Shown here: piece by piece, positions 31,001 to 37,669 of the stretch | How positions within the stretch are numbered: position 1 is the first letter of the stretch | How the letters are laid out: every line of letters starts with the position of its first letter | From: a virus | Direction: 5' to 3' (one strand) | IMG/VR virus record: IMGVR_UViG_3300018081_000007 | Coordinates: 1 to 40,843 of that record | DNA: 40,843 nucleotides | Program-made: the position numbers and the translations under genes | The notes under the pieces: model-generated | The model's database searches: none | Told to the model about the DNA's origin: nothing | The model's input: only the letters and a program-made list of their open reading frames with translations

Positions 31001-33371
31001 GGCGGAAGTCGGGGACCGGGACGGCATTGTCGAGTTGGGTCACGTACAGGGGCTGCTCGACGATGCCCTCCTCGGTCTTCATGCGGACCAGCGCACGGTT
31101 CTCGGCGTCGTACTTGGCCGAGCGGAGGAGCGAGGAGGTGCGGTTGGTGGACACGCGGGCGTTCTCCAGGACCACAGCCACGTCCTCGGTCGACATGCCG
31201 TAGGTCTTGGCGAGCCGGCGCACCTGCTGGTCGATCTCCCCCTGGAAGAAGCCGGCCCGGTTCTCGCTGGGCAGCGCCATGAACCGGCCGCGCGTGCGGT
31301 AGATGGTCTGGTCGTCCACCCCGGCCTCGCGCAGCACGCGGGCGAGTTGGGCGTCGGCACCGCTGTCGGCGATATCGACGATGTGGCGGGGCCGCATATC
31401 GGTGAACACGCGCACCGCATTCCCGGCCCAGGACCCCTGCCAGAGGTTGGAGCCGTGGATGGCGGCACGGGTCGGGCGGAGATGGGGGACCTGGTCGAGC
31501 GTGTTGTAGCCGGCGATCATGCGCATGTTGCGGTCGCGCTGGGCCACCACCTCGTCGATCTCCTCGCCGATGCGCTCCAGGCGTGCCCCATGGTTGGCAA
31601 GGTCGAAGTCGACGTCGGTGCCCGGAGGGGTGCGGCCGTAGTCAGCGAGTTGGTGGGGCTCGCCACTGCCGACCGACTGGGAGGCGAGGTCGCGGGAGGG
31701 GACCATGTCGTCGGTCGTGAGCGGCGTGCGGGTGGGGGCGACAGCCTGGGACATCTGCCCGCCGGTGGCGTAGTCGAGCATGGTCTGGTACTCGCCGGAA
31801 GGGGCCAGGCCCTCCGCCCCGGTGCCCTCGAGTTGGAACACGGGATGGCTGAAGATCCCGGCCTCCTCGGTACCGAGGTCCTCGAGCCGCTGGCCCAGGG
31901 CGTAGTTGGACTCGCGGATCTTGGCCAGCTGGGTGTTGTCACCCATGAACAGGCGCAGGAGGTGCTCGCGCTCGAGCGGGGACGTGGCCTCGGCGAGGAA
32001 GTGGGAGATGATGTCGCCACGGTGGTGGGTGGGGAACATGACGTCGCGCAGCCAGCCGGCCCGCTCGTCGACCGGGATGTCGTCGAGGGTCTGGTTGAGG
32101 CGCGTCCAGTCGCGGGTCTGGAAGCGACCGCCGAGGAGGTTGCGGCGCTGAGCGAGGTTGAAGTACTCGTCGAGGTCGGTGCGCAGAGCGGCGGCGGAGG
32201 CGTCGGCGTAGGCACCGGTCATGGCGCCGGTGGACAGGCGGGTGGCCCGGACCTCCTTGCTGGCCGCGATGTTGCGCATGGCGCTGGCACGGGTGAGGTC
32301 GCCGGCACGGTCGTAGGTGTCGGCCATGGCCAGCATGCGGCGCGCCTCGGCAGAGGTGGTAGCGGCCTCGAGTCCGGTGGTGAGGCGGGGGACGTCGCCG
32401 GGCCCGGCGATGCGCTGGGTGCCGACGAGCACGCGCATCGGCTCGGGCAGGTCGACCCAGGTGTTGCGCAGGATGTTGTTGAGCCGGTCGATGCGCCCGC
32501 CCGGGCGGACACGGCCGAGGTCGGTGGCACGCCGGGCGATCTGGGGCGGCTCCCACAGGGCGAACTCGCCGAGCCGGCCGGTGACCCGTGCCGCCGAGCC
32601 TCCCTCCTCCAGGGCACGCAGGCCGCGGTAGGTGCGGATGGCGCTGGGGCCCTTGGCCAGCAGGACGTCCACGTCCAAGAAGAAGCGGAACAGGGCGTCG
32701 ACCGTGCCCGAGGAGTAGCGGAACCAGCTGGTGCCGACGTAGTTGTTGACCTCCTCGGGGTCCAGGATGTCCTTGGTCCCGAAGGCCAGGGAGAAGGACT
32801 GCCCGACCGAGGTGTCCTGGGCGAGGCGGTGGGCGTCGCGCCAGGTGGAGGGATCCAGGAAGCCGAGGAATCCGGTCGACCCGCCCTGCTGGCCATAGGT
32901 GGGCGAGTCGGTGAGCGAGCCGGCGATCATGGCGGTCGAGATGGGCTCCCGGATGAATTCCCGGCCCACGATCTCGGCACCTTCGATCACGTCCCCGGCG
33001 AAGGATTTGACCGTGCCGGTGACCGCCCCGACACCCTCATTGATCGCACCGGACCCGGGGTATTTGACGCTGGCGAACATGTCCCCGGCGTCACTGACCG
33101 CCCCGCCGATGGCGTCCATCCCGGCACCGATCCCACCGAACACGGTGTCGAGCAGGCCGCCGCTCCCACCGTCCTCAGAGTCACGGCCCGTGTCGGCGGG
33201 GGCCGGCTCGGTGCGGCGCTTGTTGGTGACCATGGCGGCGATGGTGGAGGCCATGGCCGCGTTCTCGCGGGCGGTCGTGGGGGCGCCAGCGAAGTCGATG
33301 ACCCCCATGTCGGCGTAGTTCGTGCCACCGAAGGCCTGGGAGGCTTCGATGACACGGTCGAGGAAGGCCAT
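28026..33371 (-). CDS. Giant internal virion (ejection) protein, 1781 aa
   Basis: 1781 aa, by far the largest product here. The start ATG (33371) directly follows the previous stop. It is mostly helical and charged. A Gly/Ala-rich, hydrophobic stretch lies at residues about 908-965 (from LTGATIGAGIG to ASAVASRIL), like the membrane-active regions of ejected podovirus proteins such as T7 gp16. Just before it is WKPSVLLRPAWTVRVVLMDE, which I recall from related actinobacteriophage proteins. No clear polymerase, protease or transglycosylase motif is visible. It probably forms part of the channel through which DNA enters the host. Confidence 0.62.
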   Translation of the reverse strand: MAFLDRVIEASQAFGGTNYADMGVIDFAGAPTTARENAAMASTIAAMVTNKRRTEPAPADTGRDSEDGGSGGLLDTVFGGIGAGMDAIGGAVSDAGDMFASVKYPGSGAINEGVGAVTGTVKSFAGDVIEGAEIVGREFIREPISTAMIAGSLTDSPTYGQQGGSTGFLGFLDPSTWRDAHRLAQDTSVGQSFSLAFGTKDILDPEEVNNYVGTSWFRYSSGTVDALFRFFLDVDVLLAKGPSAIRTYRGLRALEEGGSAARVTGRLGEFALWEPPQIARRATDLGRVRPGGRIDRLNNILRNTWVDLPEPMRVLVGTQRIAGPGDVPRLTTGLEAATTSAEARRMLAMADTYDRAGDLTRASAMRNIAASKEVRATRLSTGAMTGAYADASAAALRTDLDEYFNLAQRRNLLGGRFQTRDWTRLNQTLDDIPVDERAGWLRDVMFPTHHRGDIISHFLAEATSPLEREHLLRLFMGDNTQLAKIRESNYALGQRLEDLGTEEAGIFSHPVFQLEGTGAEGLAPSGEYQTMLDYATGGQMSQAVAPTRTPLTTDDMVPSRDLASQSVGSGEPHQLADYGRTPPGTDVDFDLANHGARLERIGEEIDEVVAQRDRNMRMIAGYNTLDQVPHLRPTRAAIHGSNLWQGSWAGNAVRVFTDMRPRHIVDIADSGADAQLARVLREAGVDDQTIYRTRGRFMALPSENRAGFFQGEIDQQVRRLAKTYGMSTEDVAVVLENARVSTNRTSSLLRSAKYDAENRALVRMKTEEGIVEQPLYVTQLDNAVPVPDFRRMRRDFERYAKANYGSDWQRAIARGARPAHTAVEWGGIFADSLMHVWKPSVLLRPAWTVRVVLMDEQLRQLANFGAMASFLGRRQDLHNYMAAMRASYPKLNSYLGEFGKPNMWRRSLTGATIGAGIGGSGRAFAGLITGGPMTAMSEGVAGALGGAIVGGGAGAASAVASRILRNLSKLENAGVENFRVGPWAIDPPYGQPGAKEEIYRDLVSASRDTEELFDAHRTAIMRGLRRNPDSWRTYGWDIGAGTSKNNQLYRQEWQGIMGRHFVQDEMARLFVAGKTPAEVAQWLERSPAGRTYASRIPYRWDKKAWADSAFSQFHAYTGGSNPEVLRELQRVGETTSAQEWNRILDLIPETQRPLIHGAEFDQVMGRGPIARGLNTFVQHAYRVMGTMATDELSRSPTFVMYYQAEMRRMLGTQRPMLIQANELKAMENSARAFALGETRDLLYDMAERSRFADMTRLLMPFYPAWQEVLTRWAGLAAEKPWIVPRAMDVFNAPERAGWTTTDDQGQTFLNFRIPGFARALIGTMFDTALDAQGNVKFDRDGFNLVAQGTPGFGPFAQYAASEMVRRNPTLEDSVKFIIPFGPTEGLVETFLPPQVKRAWATAQGEESAAAMNARAQIAKTYLTEMETGQRPMMDLTDPVQRQAFMDQVERDANNFMSLRIFAGMVAPVAPLFESPYQPYIDVYRALRARDFTRAKEIASTIKGADEDLIPGSSENFTAETADNVFIQLFGQEYFYVTQAATQTVNGVPPTIEGYEAQEQFGDLITRYGSDWGGVIVGTEAGGEAAQFSRAMYDRQLASGERKRLSLEEIVTEPEVRLGWQKYSRYMDLIEAARVQMNLPNMRVAGAENLRTLKDALVMSLAKRYPLWFQEFSVTDRGAWKRKMEGAYAMVESPDLANRPDISGLATYLRQREGILAILSTRESQDLTAVGNADIAMLWDSMRSKLVEENPAFADLYYRKLEQDPLDPDTARGTLSPRPQAA

Positions 33372-33902
33372 CTAGGTCGCCTGCGGAGGGGTGCGGCGGG
33401 CGTTGGCGACCTCGGGGGGAACCGAGGCGCGCAGCCGGCGGTAGAACTGGCGGAAGGCACGCGAGGAGTTGGGGGAGGAGGCCATGAGCTCGAAGGCGGG
33501 GAGGTAGCGCGCCCAGAGGTAGGCATCGGGATCAGGGGCGGGCTGGACGACACGCGGGACAGCGGAACGGCCGGGGCCCGCCCCGATGTCGATGCCGGCG
33601 GTGACAGGCTCGGCAGGGCGGGTGGAGGGCTGGGTGAGGCCGGGGACCCCGGGCTGGTACGCCTGGGACATGGCCAGCAGGTCGGCGGGGGCACCAGCAG
33701 GGGCGCCGGGACCAGCGCCGGGGCCAGCACCCTGTCCGGCCGCGGCGGCCATCTCCGAGGAGGTGCGCGGGATGAGCGCCTGGGCGTCGCGCAGCGCCTT
33801 GCCCTCGCCGTAGTCGAGGCCACCGGGGATCTGCGGAGCGCCGCCGGTGGCGGGGAGGTCCGAGCGGTTGGTGCGCCCGTTCGGGTCAGCGCGGCGGGGC
33901 AT
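33372..33902 (-). CDS. Pro/Ala-rich head accessory protein (putative)
   Basis: 176 aa. The start MPRRADPNGRTNRSDLP, then GGLDYGEGKALRDAQALIP, resembles short proteins encoded beside portal genes of actinobacteriophages, as I recall. The middle is Pro/Ala/Gly-rich and probably disordered; the C terminus is helical and basic (RAFRQFYRRLRAS). The gene abuts its neighbours without gaps. A structural or connector role is likely but not shown. Confidence 0.6.
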   Translation of the reverse strand: MPRRADPNGRTNRSDLPATGGAPQIPGGLDYGEGKALRDAQALIPRTSSEMAAAAGQGAGPGAGPGAPAGAPADLLAMSQAYQPGVPGLTQPSTRPAEPVTAGIDIGAGPGRSAVPRVVQPAPDPDAYLWARYLPAFELMASSPNSSRAFRQFYRRLRASVPPEVANARRTPPQAT

Positions 33903-34382
33903 CTACTTCACCTGCTTGGGGAGCGGCATCTGCGGGGCGAGGAAGTCGCTGATCCCGTCGACCGCGAACTCGATCTGCTGGCGGGAGGCATTGTCGAGGA
34001 CCGCCCAGGCCGCAGCGCCCATGATGCCGGGGAGCTCGTTGCACCACAGGCTGTGCAGCGTGTCGAGGTGGCAGTGCAGGAGCTCATGGACGAGCGTGTG
34101 GCGCTGGGTCTCGGGGTCGAGCTCGGCGAAGTGGATCTCGAGGGTGACCGAGGCGCGGCGCCGACCGAAGACGCAGTCGACGCAGGCGATGACCTGGCTG
34201 TCGGCGGGCAGGGGGAAGCGGTTGAGCGTGAAGGTCCAGTCGCGCAGGCCCAGCTTGTCGCCCACCCAGCGGATGTAGCGGAGGTACTCCTGGAACTGGG
34301 CCTCGGGCATCGCCGGCCAGGCCGCCTTGACCAGCTGCGCCGGGCGCTTCTTCTGCCGCTTCTTCTGGTTCTTCTTGGCCAT
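33903..34382 (-). CDS. HExxH metallopeptidase-like protein next to the portal
   Basis: 159 aa, ATG at 34382 overlapping the portal stop (TGATG). A Lys/Arg/Gln-rich N terminus is followed by a small fold with the zinc-protease signature HELLH (99-103) in RHTLVHELLHCHLD; a second His (His105) follows closely. Upstream strands (VTLEIHFAEL) fit a SprT-like or other small metallopeptidase fold. Its position beside the portal is where many phages encode the head maturation protease, which is usually a serine protease. It might process head proteins, but a non-peptidase role is possible. Confidence 0.68.
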   Translation of the reverse strand: MAKKNQKKRQKKRPAQLVKAAWPAMPEAQFQEYLRYIRWVGDKLGLRDWTFTLNRFPLPADSQVIACVDCVFGRRRASVTLEIHFAELDPETQRHTLVHELLHCHLDTLHSLWCNELPGIMGAAAWAVLDNASRQQIEFAVDGISDFLAPQMPLPKQVK

Positions 34383-36340
34383 CACACACCGCCTCCGCCG
34401 CCGGACAGGGCGGCGAGGAGCTCCTCGATGCCCGGGCCACCGGGGGCACCGCCACCACCGGGCGGCATGGGCGCCTGACCGCCGGCCATCGGGTTGTTGA
34501 TCCCCGGCATGGACTCGGGCGGGGCGATGGGGCCACCGGGGCCAGCACCGGGGCCGAGCTCGCCCATGGGGGCGCCGCCGCCGGGAGCGGGGCCGAGAGG
34601 GATGGGGGCGGGTGGGGCGACGGGAGCGGGGGCGTTGGCCTGGCGCTCCTGGGCCTCCTCCTGCACCTTGACCAGCGCCTTGGGTGGGGTCATGCCGTCT
34701 TCGATCAGCTGCTCCCAGCGGACCAGATCGGTGAGCGCCATGTTGCCCTCCTCGACCTGCTTGAGCGTGGCCATATTCACCATGTCGCGCACACGGTCGA
34801 GGGTGACGCCCTGCTCCTCGCCCGGCCCGTCCTCGATGAGGGGATGGCGGGCCCGGGCGGTAGCACGCGACATGAGCCCGGCGGCGTTCAGGTTCGTGAT
34901 CGTGACGGCGGCCTGGGTGGCGTCCATGCCCGGGATCGGATAGGTGACGACATTGCGGGCACCGGGCTCCCAGATGTCTGCAGGGGTGTAGGTGATGTGC
35001 TCGGCGTCGGAGCCCTGACCCGAGAAGACGACGTACTTGTTGGTCGGCCAGTAGCCCCGCTCGCTCTCGGCCACGACGTCGTTCATGACCGACAGCGCAT
35101 AGGACATGATCTTGTGGCCCTCCTTGATGCGCGGGTCGATCGACACGCCGGCCAGGGCATCGACGGTCTGACCCGAGCGGAGGCTGCCCGACAGTTCGCC
35201 CTGCAGGAGGGAGGGGTTGCCGACCGCCAGGCGCGACACCCGCTCCAGCTGGGCCTGGAGTTGGGCGGTGGCCGGAGACTGGGCGGTGGCGAACTCCATG
35301 ATGTTCTGGACGTTCTCGAGCAGGTTGATCTGGCCGTCACGGCCGTCCGACACGCGGCCCCCCACGATGCTGGGGATCTTGTCGGGGGCGCCGAGGGCGA
35401 AACGCACCGGCATGACGGTCTGCTCGGCCGCCATGAAGTCGAGGGCGGCCAGCTTGTTCATGAGGTCGGTGATGGGGACGATCTTGGTCAGGGCGGCGAC
35501 CATGCGGTCGAGGCTGGCCTGGGCCGGGCAGACCACCGGGCAGACGCCGGCGCGGTTGTCCCAACGGCGCAGCAGCATGACGTGGTCGAGGGGGGTGTCG
35601 CCGTGCGTGGAGCGGTTGTTGAGCACCAGCTGCCCGGGAGCCGAGTACACGGGGCCGCGGGGCTGGCGCCGGCCGAGGAGGCCGATCATCGTGCAGTGGT
35701 CGTCCATCCACTCCAACACGTCCCAGAGGTCGTCGGTCTCCGGGTCGGTGTTGGCCTCGATGTGCTCGCGCGCCTCGGGGAACTTGCGTATCAGCCAGCC
35801 CGGCGTGCGGCCGTAGATGAAGCCGCAGTTGTTGGGGCTGCGGATCTCGTCGTTGTCCAGGGCCTCCGGATAGCTGACCAGCGGGTCGCGGTTGAGGATG
35901 CGGACCCGCTGCTCCTCGAAGTCGGGCAGGGCGACGAGGGTGAAGGTGCCATAGCCGTACAGCCGGCGGTACGCCTTGGCCAGCTTGAGGTCGATCTGGC
36001 TCTCGGCCCAGTTGGCCCGCCACGCCTTGCGGCGCAGGTTGGCCTTGTCCTTAGCGGACTGGACAGTGGACCGCATCGGGGGCGCAGCGATCATGGGGTC
36101 GGTGTCATTGGAGCGGGTCGCCGCCGAGTCGATCGACTCGATGATGACCGCAGCCGACAGGGCCGGGAAGGTGGGCTCGCCGGGCATGTCGGGCACCGGG
36201 ACCACGAAGTCGCCGTTGTACCGGTCGGCGATGTCGATGAGCTCGCGCTTGAGAGGCGTGTCGGCCAACCGGCGATGCTGGGTGATCGACACGGCCTCGT
36301 CAAAGTCGGCCACGTAGGGAGCTAGGTACTCAACGACCAC
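34382..36340 (-). CDS. Portal protein
   Basis: 652 aa, GTG at 36340 preceded by GAGG. Features typical of portals are visible: an N-terminal helical region with many charged residues, a central part with NRDPLVSYPEAL and HVMLLRRWDNRAG, then the long helix QINLLENVQNIMEFATAQ and QAQLERVSRLAVGNPSLLQGE. The C terminus (after about 575) is a Pro/Gly-rich tail. The portal is the dodecameric gate for packaging and release of DNA. The neighbouring metallopeptidase and internal-protein genes support this call. Confidence 0.85.
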   Translation of the reverse strand: MVVEYLAPYVADFDEAVSITQHRRLADTPLKRELIDIADRYNGDFVVPVPDMPGEPTFPALSAAVIIESIDSAATRSNDTDPMIAAPPMRSTVQSAKDKANLRRKAWRANWAESQIDLKLAKAYRRLYGYGTFTLVALPDFEEQRVRILNRDPLVSYPEALDNDEIRSPNNCGFIYGRTPGWLIRKFPEAREHIEANTDPETDDLWDVLEWMDDHCTMIGLLGRRQPRGPVYSAPGQLVLNNRSTHGDTPLDHVMLLRRWDNRAGVCPVVCPAQASLDRMVAALTKIVPITDLMNKLAALDFMAAEQTVMPVRFALGAPDKIPSIVGGRVSDGRDGQINLLENVQNIMEFATAQSPATAQLQAQLERVSRLAVGNPSLLQGELSGSLRSGQTVDALAGVSIDPRIKEGHKIMSYALSVMNDVVAESERGYWPTNKYVVFSGQGSDAEHITYTPADIWEPGARNVVTYPIPGMDATQAAVTITNLNAAGLMSRATARARHPLIEDGPGEEQGVTLDRVRDMVNMATLKQVEEGNMALTDLVRWEQLIEDGMTPPKALVKVQEEAQERQANAPAPVAPPAPIPLGPAPGGGAPMGELGPGAGPGGPIAPPESMPGINNPMAGGQAPMPPGGGGAPGGPGIEELLAALSGGGGGV

Positions 36341-36351
36341 CGGTCACCTCG

Positions 36352-36501
36352 TCACTTGCGCCGTGGGGCCCGTTTCTTCCCCTGCCCGCGGTAGCCATGG
36401 GCGTGGGCCGCCCGGCCCTGGCGCTCGGCCTGGGCCCTGGTCGGGTAGACCCGGCCGTGGCGGCCCCACTGGTAGCCGCCATTGACACGGCGGACGGGCA
36501 T
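36352..36501 (-). CDS. Small basic conserved phage protein (49 aa)
   Basis: 49 aa. It begins MPVRRVNGGYQWGRHGRVYP and ends in Lys/Arg-rich sequence. The VNGGYQWGRHGRVYPTRAQA pattern resembles a very short protein that I recall from portal regions of many phages. It lies 11 bases upstream of the portal gene. It is strongly basic and may bind DNA or a structural partner; function unknown. Confidence 0.75.
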   Translation of the reverse strand: MPVRRVNGGYQWGRHGRVYPTRAQAERQGRAAHAHGYRGQGKKRAPRRK

Positions 36502-36508
36502 GGGAAGG

Positions 36509-36961
36509 TCAGGTCGAGCGGGCGGTAGAGGCGGAGCTCGAGGTGCTGGCCTTGGCGGCCTTGGCCTCGGCCTTCTCCTCGGCCTTCTCCTCGGCGGCGA
36601 CCCGCTCCTGGTACTCCTCGGTGTTGAGGAGCCGGTCGCGGTCGGCGCCCATGGTGGCGGTGGCGTTGACGTCGCGCTGGTGCTGGTTGAAGTTCAGCAC
36701 GTGCACGGTCACCTCACGCGTGCCGTGCTCCTCGCAGTCGAGCGTGGCCGTGTGGCCGTCGAGGGCGACAGTGCTGACATCGCAGCCCTCGCCCGGGCAG
36801 GCGATGAGGACCGTGGCGCCGCCGTCGTCGTCGGAGCGGACGTAGGGCTTGAGACCCTCCTTCACCTCCAGGGCGGCGCGGTGGGTCGCGTCGGTGACCT
36901 GGGAGGGGTCGAGGTCCTCGCTGCGGGGGTCGGTCTTGGACTTCGTGGTGACGTCGGTCAT
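36509..36961 (-). CDS. Small acidic accessory protein, unknown function
   Basis: 150 aa. The second ATG (36961) is preferred because AGGGAG lies six bases upstream of it and touches the first ATG. The middle has two Cys/His pairs (CPGEGC and CEEH), so a metal site is possible. The C terminus is a long Glu/Ala/Lys-rich helix. Its role beside the portal is unknown. Confidence 0.6.
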   Translation of the reverse strand: MTDVTTKSKTDPRSEDLDPSQVTDATHRAALEVKEGLKPYVRSDDDGGATVLIACPGEGCDVSTVALDGHTATLDCEEHGTREVTVHVLNFNQHQRDVNATATMGADRDRLLNTEEYQERVAAEEKAEEKAEAKAAKASTSSSASTARST

Positions 36962-36995
36962 CGTCATCTCCCTGAGGCGACCGTGGTGGTTGCTC

Positions 36996-37004
36996 GGGAG
37001 AATA
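36996..37004 (-). promoter_or_regulatory. TATTCTCCC element, candidate -10 region
   Basis: On the - strand TATTCT (37004-36999) fits TANNNT. The start codon at 36961 lies about 35 bases downstream. The same nine bases occur at 22170-22178. The gap is 48 bases, and no -35 partner is clear. Confidence 0.4.
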
Positions 37005-37009
37005 CAGCC

Positions 37010-37282
37010 CTAGTCGTCGACCGGGGTGCGACCGGTGTTGTCGGCGTTGACCGGGCGAGCGGCGTTGCCGGAGCGGCGGCGCGACAGCTGGGCGGGCCGG
37101 GCCGCCATCGAGGGGGTCGGGGAGACCGATCCGGGGTCCTTGGTCTGGCCACCGGACTCGGGGCGCGTGGTGTCGGGCATGCCCGAGGGCGGGTCGATGC
37201 CCTTGGTGTTGCTGCCCGAGTTGATGACCCGGTTCTTGGCGTCATAGCCGACGGGGCCGCGGAGGGGATCGTGGACGGGCAT
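37010..37282 (-). CDS. Small accessory protein, unknown function
   Basis: 90 aa, ATG overlapping the previous stop (TGATG). It is low in complexity: Asp, Pro, Ser, Thr and Arg-rich with several Gly-Ile/Val turns, probably disordered. It sits in the small-gene string before the portal. No motif is recognised. Confidence 0.55.
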   Translation of the reverse strand: MPVHDPLRGPVGYDAKNRVINSGSNTKGIDPPSGMPDTTRPESGGQTKDPGSVSPTPSMAARPAQLSRRRSGNAARPVNADNTGRTPVDD

Positions 37283-37494
37283 CAGAACTCCCCTGTCTCT
37301 TGGACCTTGGGCGCCCCGAGGTCGTGGACATCGGCCTTGGTGGTGCCGTTGGCGAGATCCACCCCGGCGGGGGTGTAGTTGCGCGAATCCGGCGCCTGGG
37401 GGAGCCCGTGCTCGGAGGTGATGTCGCCCCGCTTGTTGATCCCGCGCGTCTCCGGGTCGTAGTCGGGGATGTAGGACGGCGATGCCTGGCCCAT
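37282..37494 (-). CDS. Small accessory protein, unknown function
   Basis: 70 aa. The start ATG lies three bases after the stop of the 44-aa gene. It is polar and probably disordered, with Tyr/Asp-rich and Gly-rich parts (for example SYIPDYDPETRGINKRGD). No motif is recognised. The tight spacing suggests co-translation with its neighbours. Confidence 0.55.
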   Translation of the reverse strand: MGQASPSYIPDYDPETRGINKRGDITSEHGLPQAPDSRNYTPAGVDLANGTTKADVHDLGAPKVQETGEF

Positions 37495-37496
37495 GA

Positions 37497-37631
37497 TCAG
37501 TACCCTCCCCTGCTGGCCCGGCGGGTCTGCCGGCGAGCGGTGCGGTTGGAGCGGCGGCCACCGCGAGCCGAGGTCGCCGAGGTCGTGCCGTTACCCCGGA
37601 CCTTGGCCTTGGGCGGCTTCTTGCGTGGCAT
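37497..37631 (-). CDS. Very basic 44-aa protein, first gene of the virion operon
   Basis: 44 aa, starting MPRKKPPKAKVRGNG and ending RRASRGGY. It contains many Arg/Lys residues and no acidic residue, so it is expected to bind nucleic acid. No Shine-Dalgarno site is visible, but TACACT lies six bases upstream of the ATG, as expected for a leaderless mRNA. It is the first gene of the long - strand operon, 38 bases from the divergent terminase start. Confidence 0.55.
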   Translation of the reverse strand: MPRKKPPKAKVRGNGTTSATSARGGRRSNRTARRQTRRASRGGY

Positions 37632-37643
37632 GGGCGCAGTGTA
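37632..37643 (-). promoter_or_regulatory. Candidate leaderless promoter (-10 TACACT) of the virion operon
   Basis: On the - strand TACACT (37643-37638) fits the TANNNT -10 consensus. Six bases later comes the ATG of the 44-aa gene (37631). No ribosome binding site is present, so transcription may begin at the start codon, as is common in actinobacteria. A matching -35 element is not evident. Confidence 0.45.
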
Positions 37644-37669
37644 CGACGGGGGATGGGAGGATGGGAGCC

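Noticed and set aside
28026-33371. Giant protein as a virion RNA polymerase like that of N4
   Set aside because: I could find no polymerase signature motifs, and the size is about half.
29835-34478. 1547-codon open frame on the + strand opposite the portal end, metallopeptidase and giant gene
   Set aside because: It is antisense to clearly real genes, Gly/Arg/Val/Asp-rich without domains, and a known by-product of high GC third codon positions.
37493-37669. Upstream extension of the terminase frame
   Set aside because: It overlaps the small - strand genes and lacks a start signal; GGGAGG fits the ATG at 37670.
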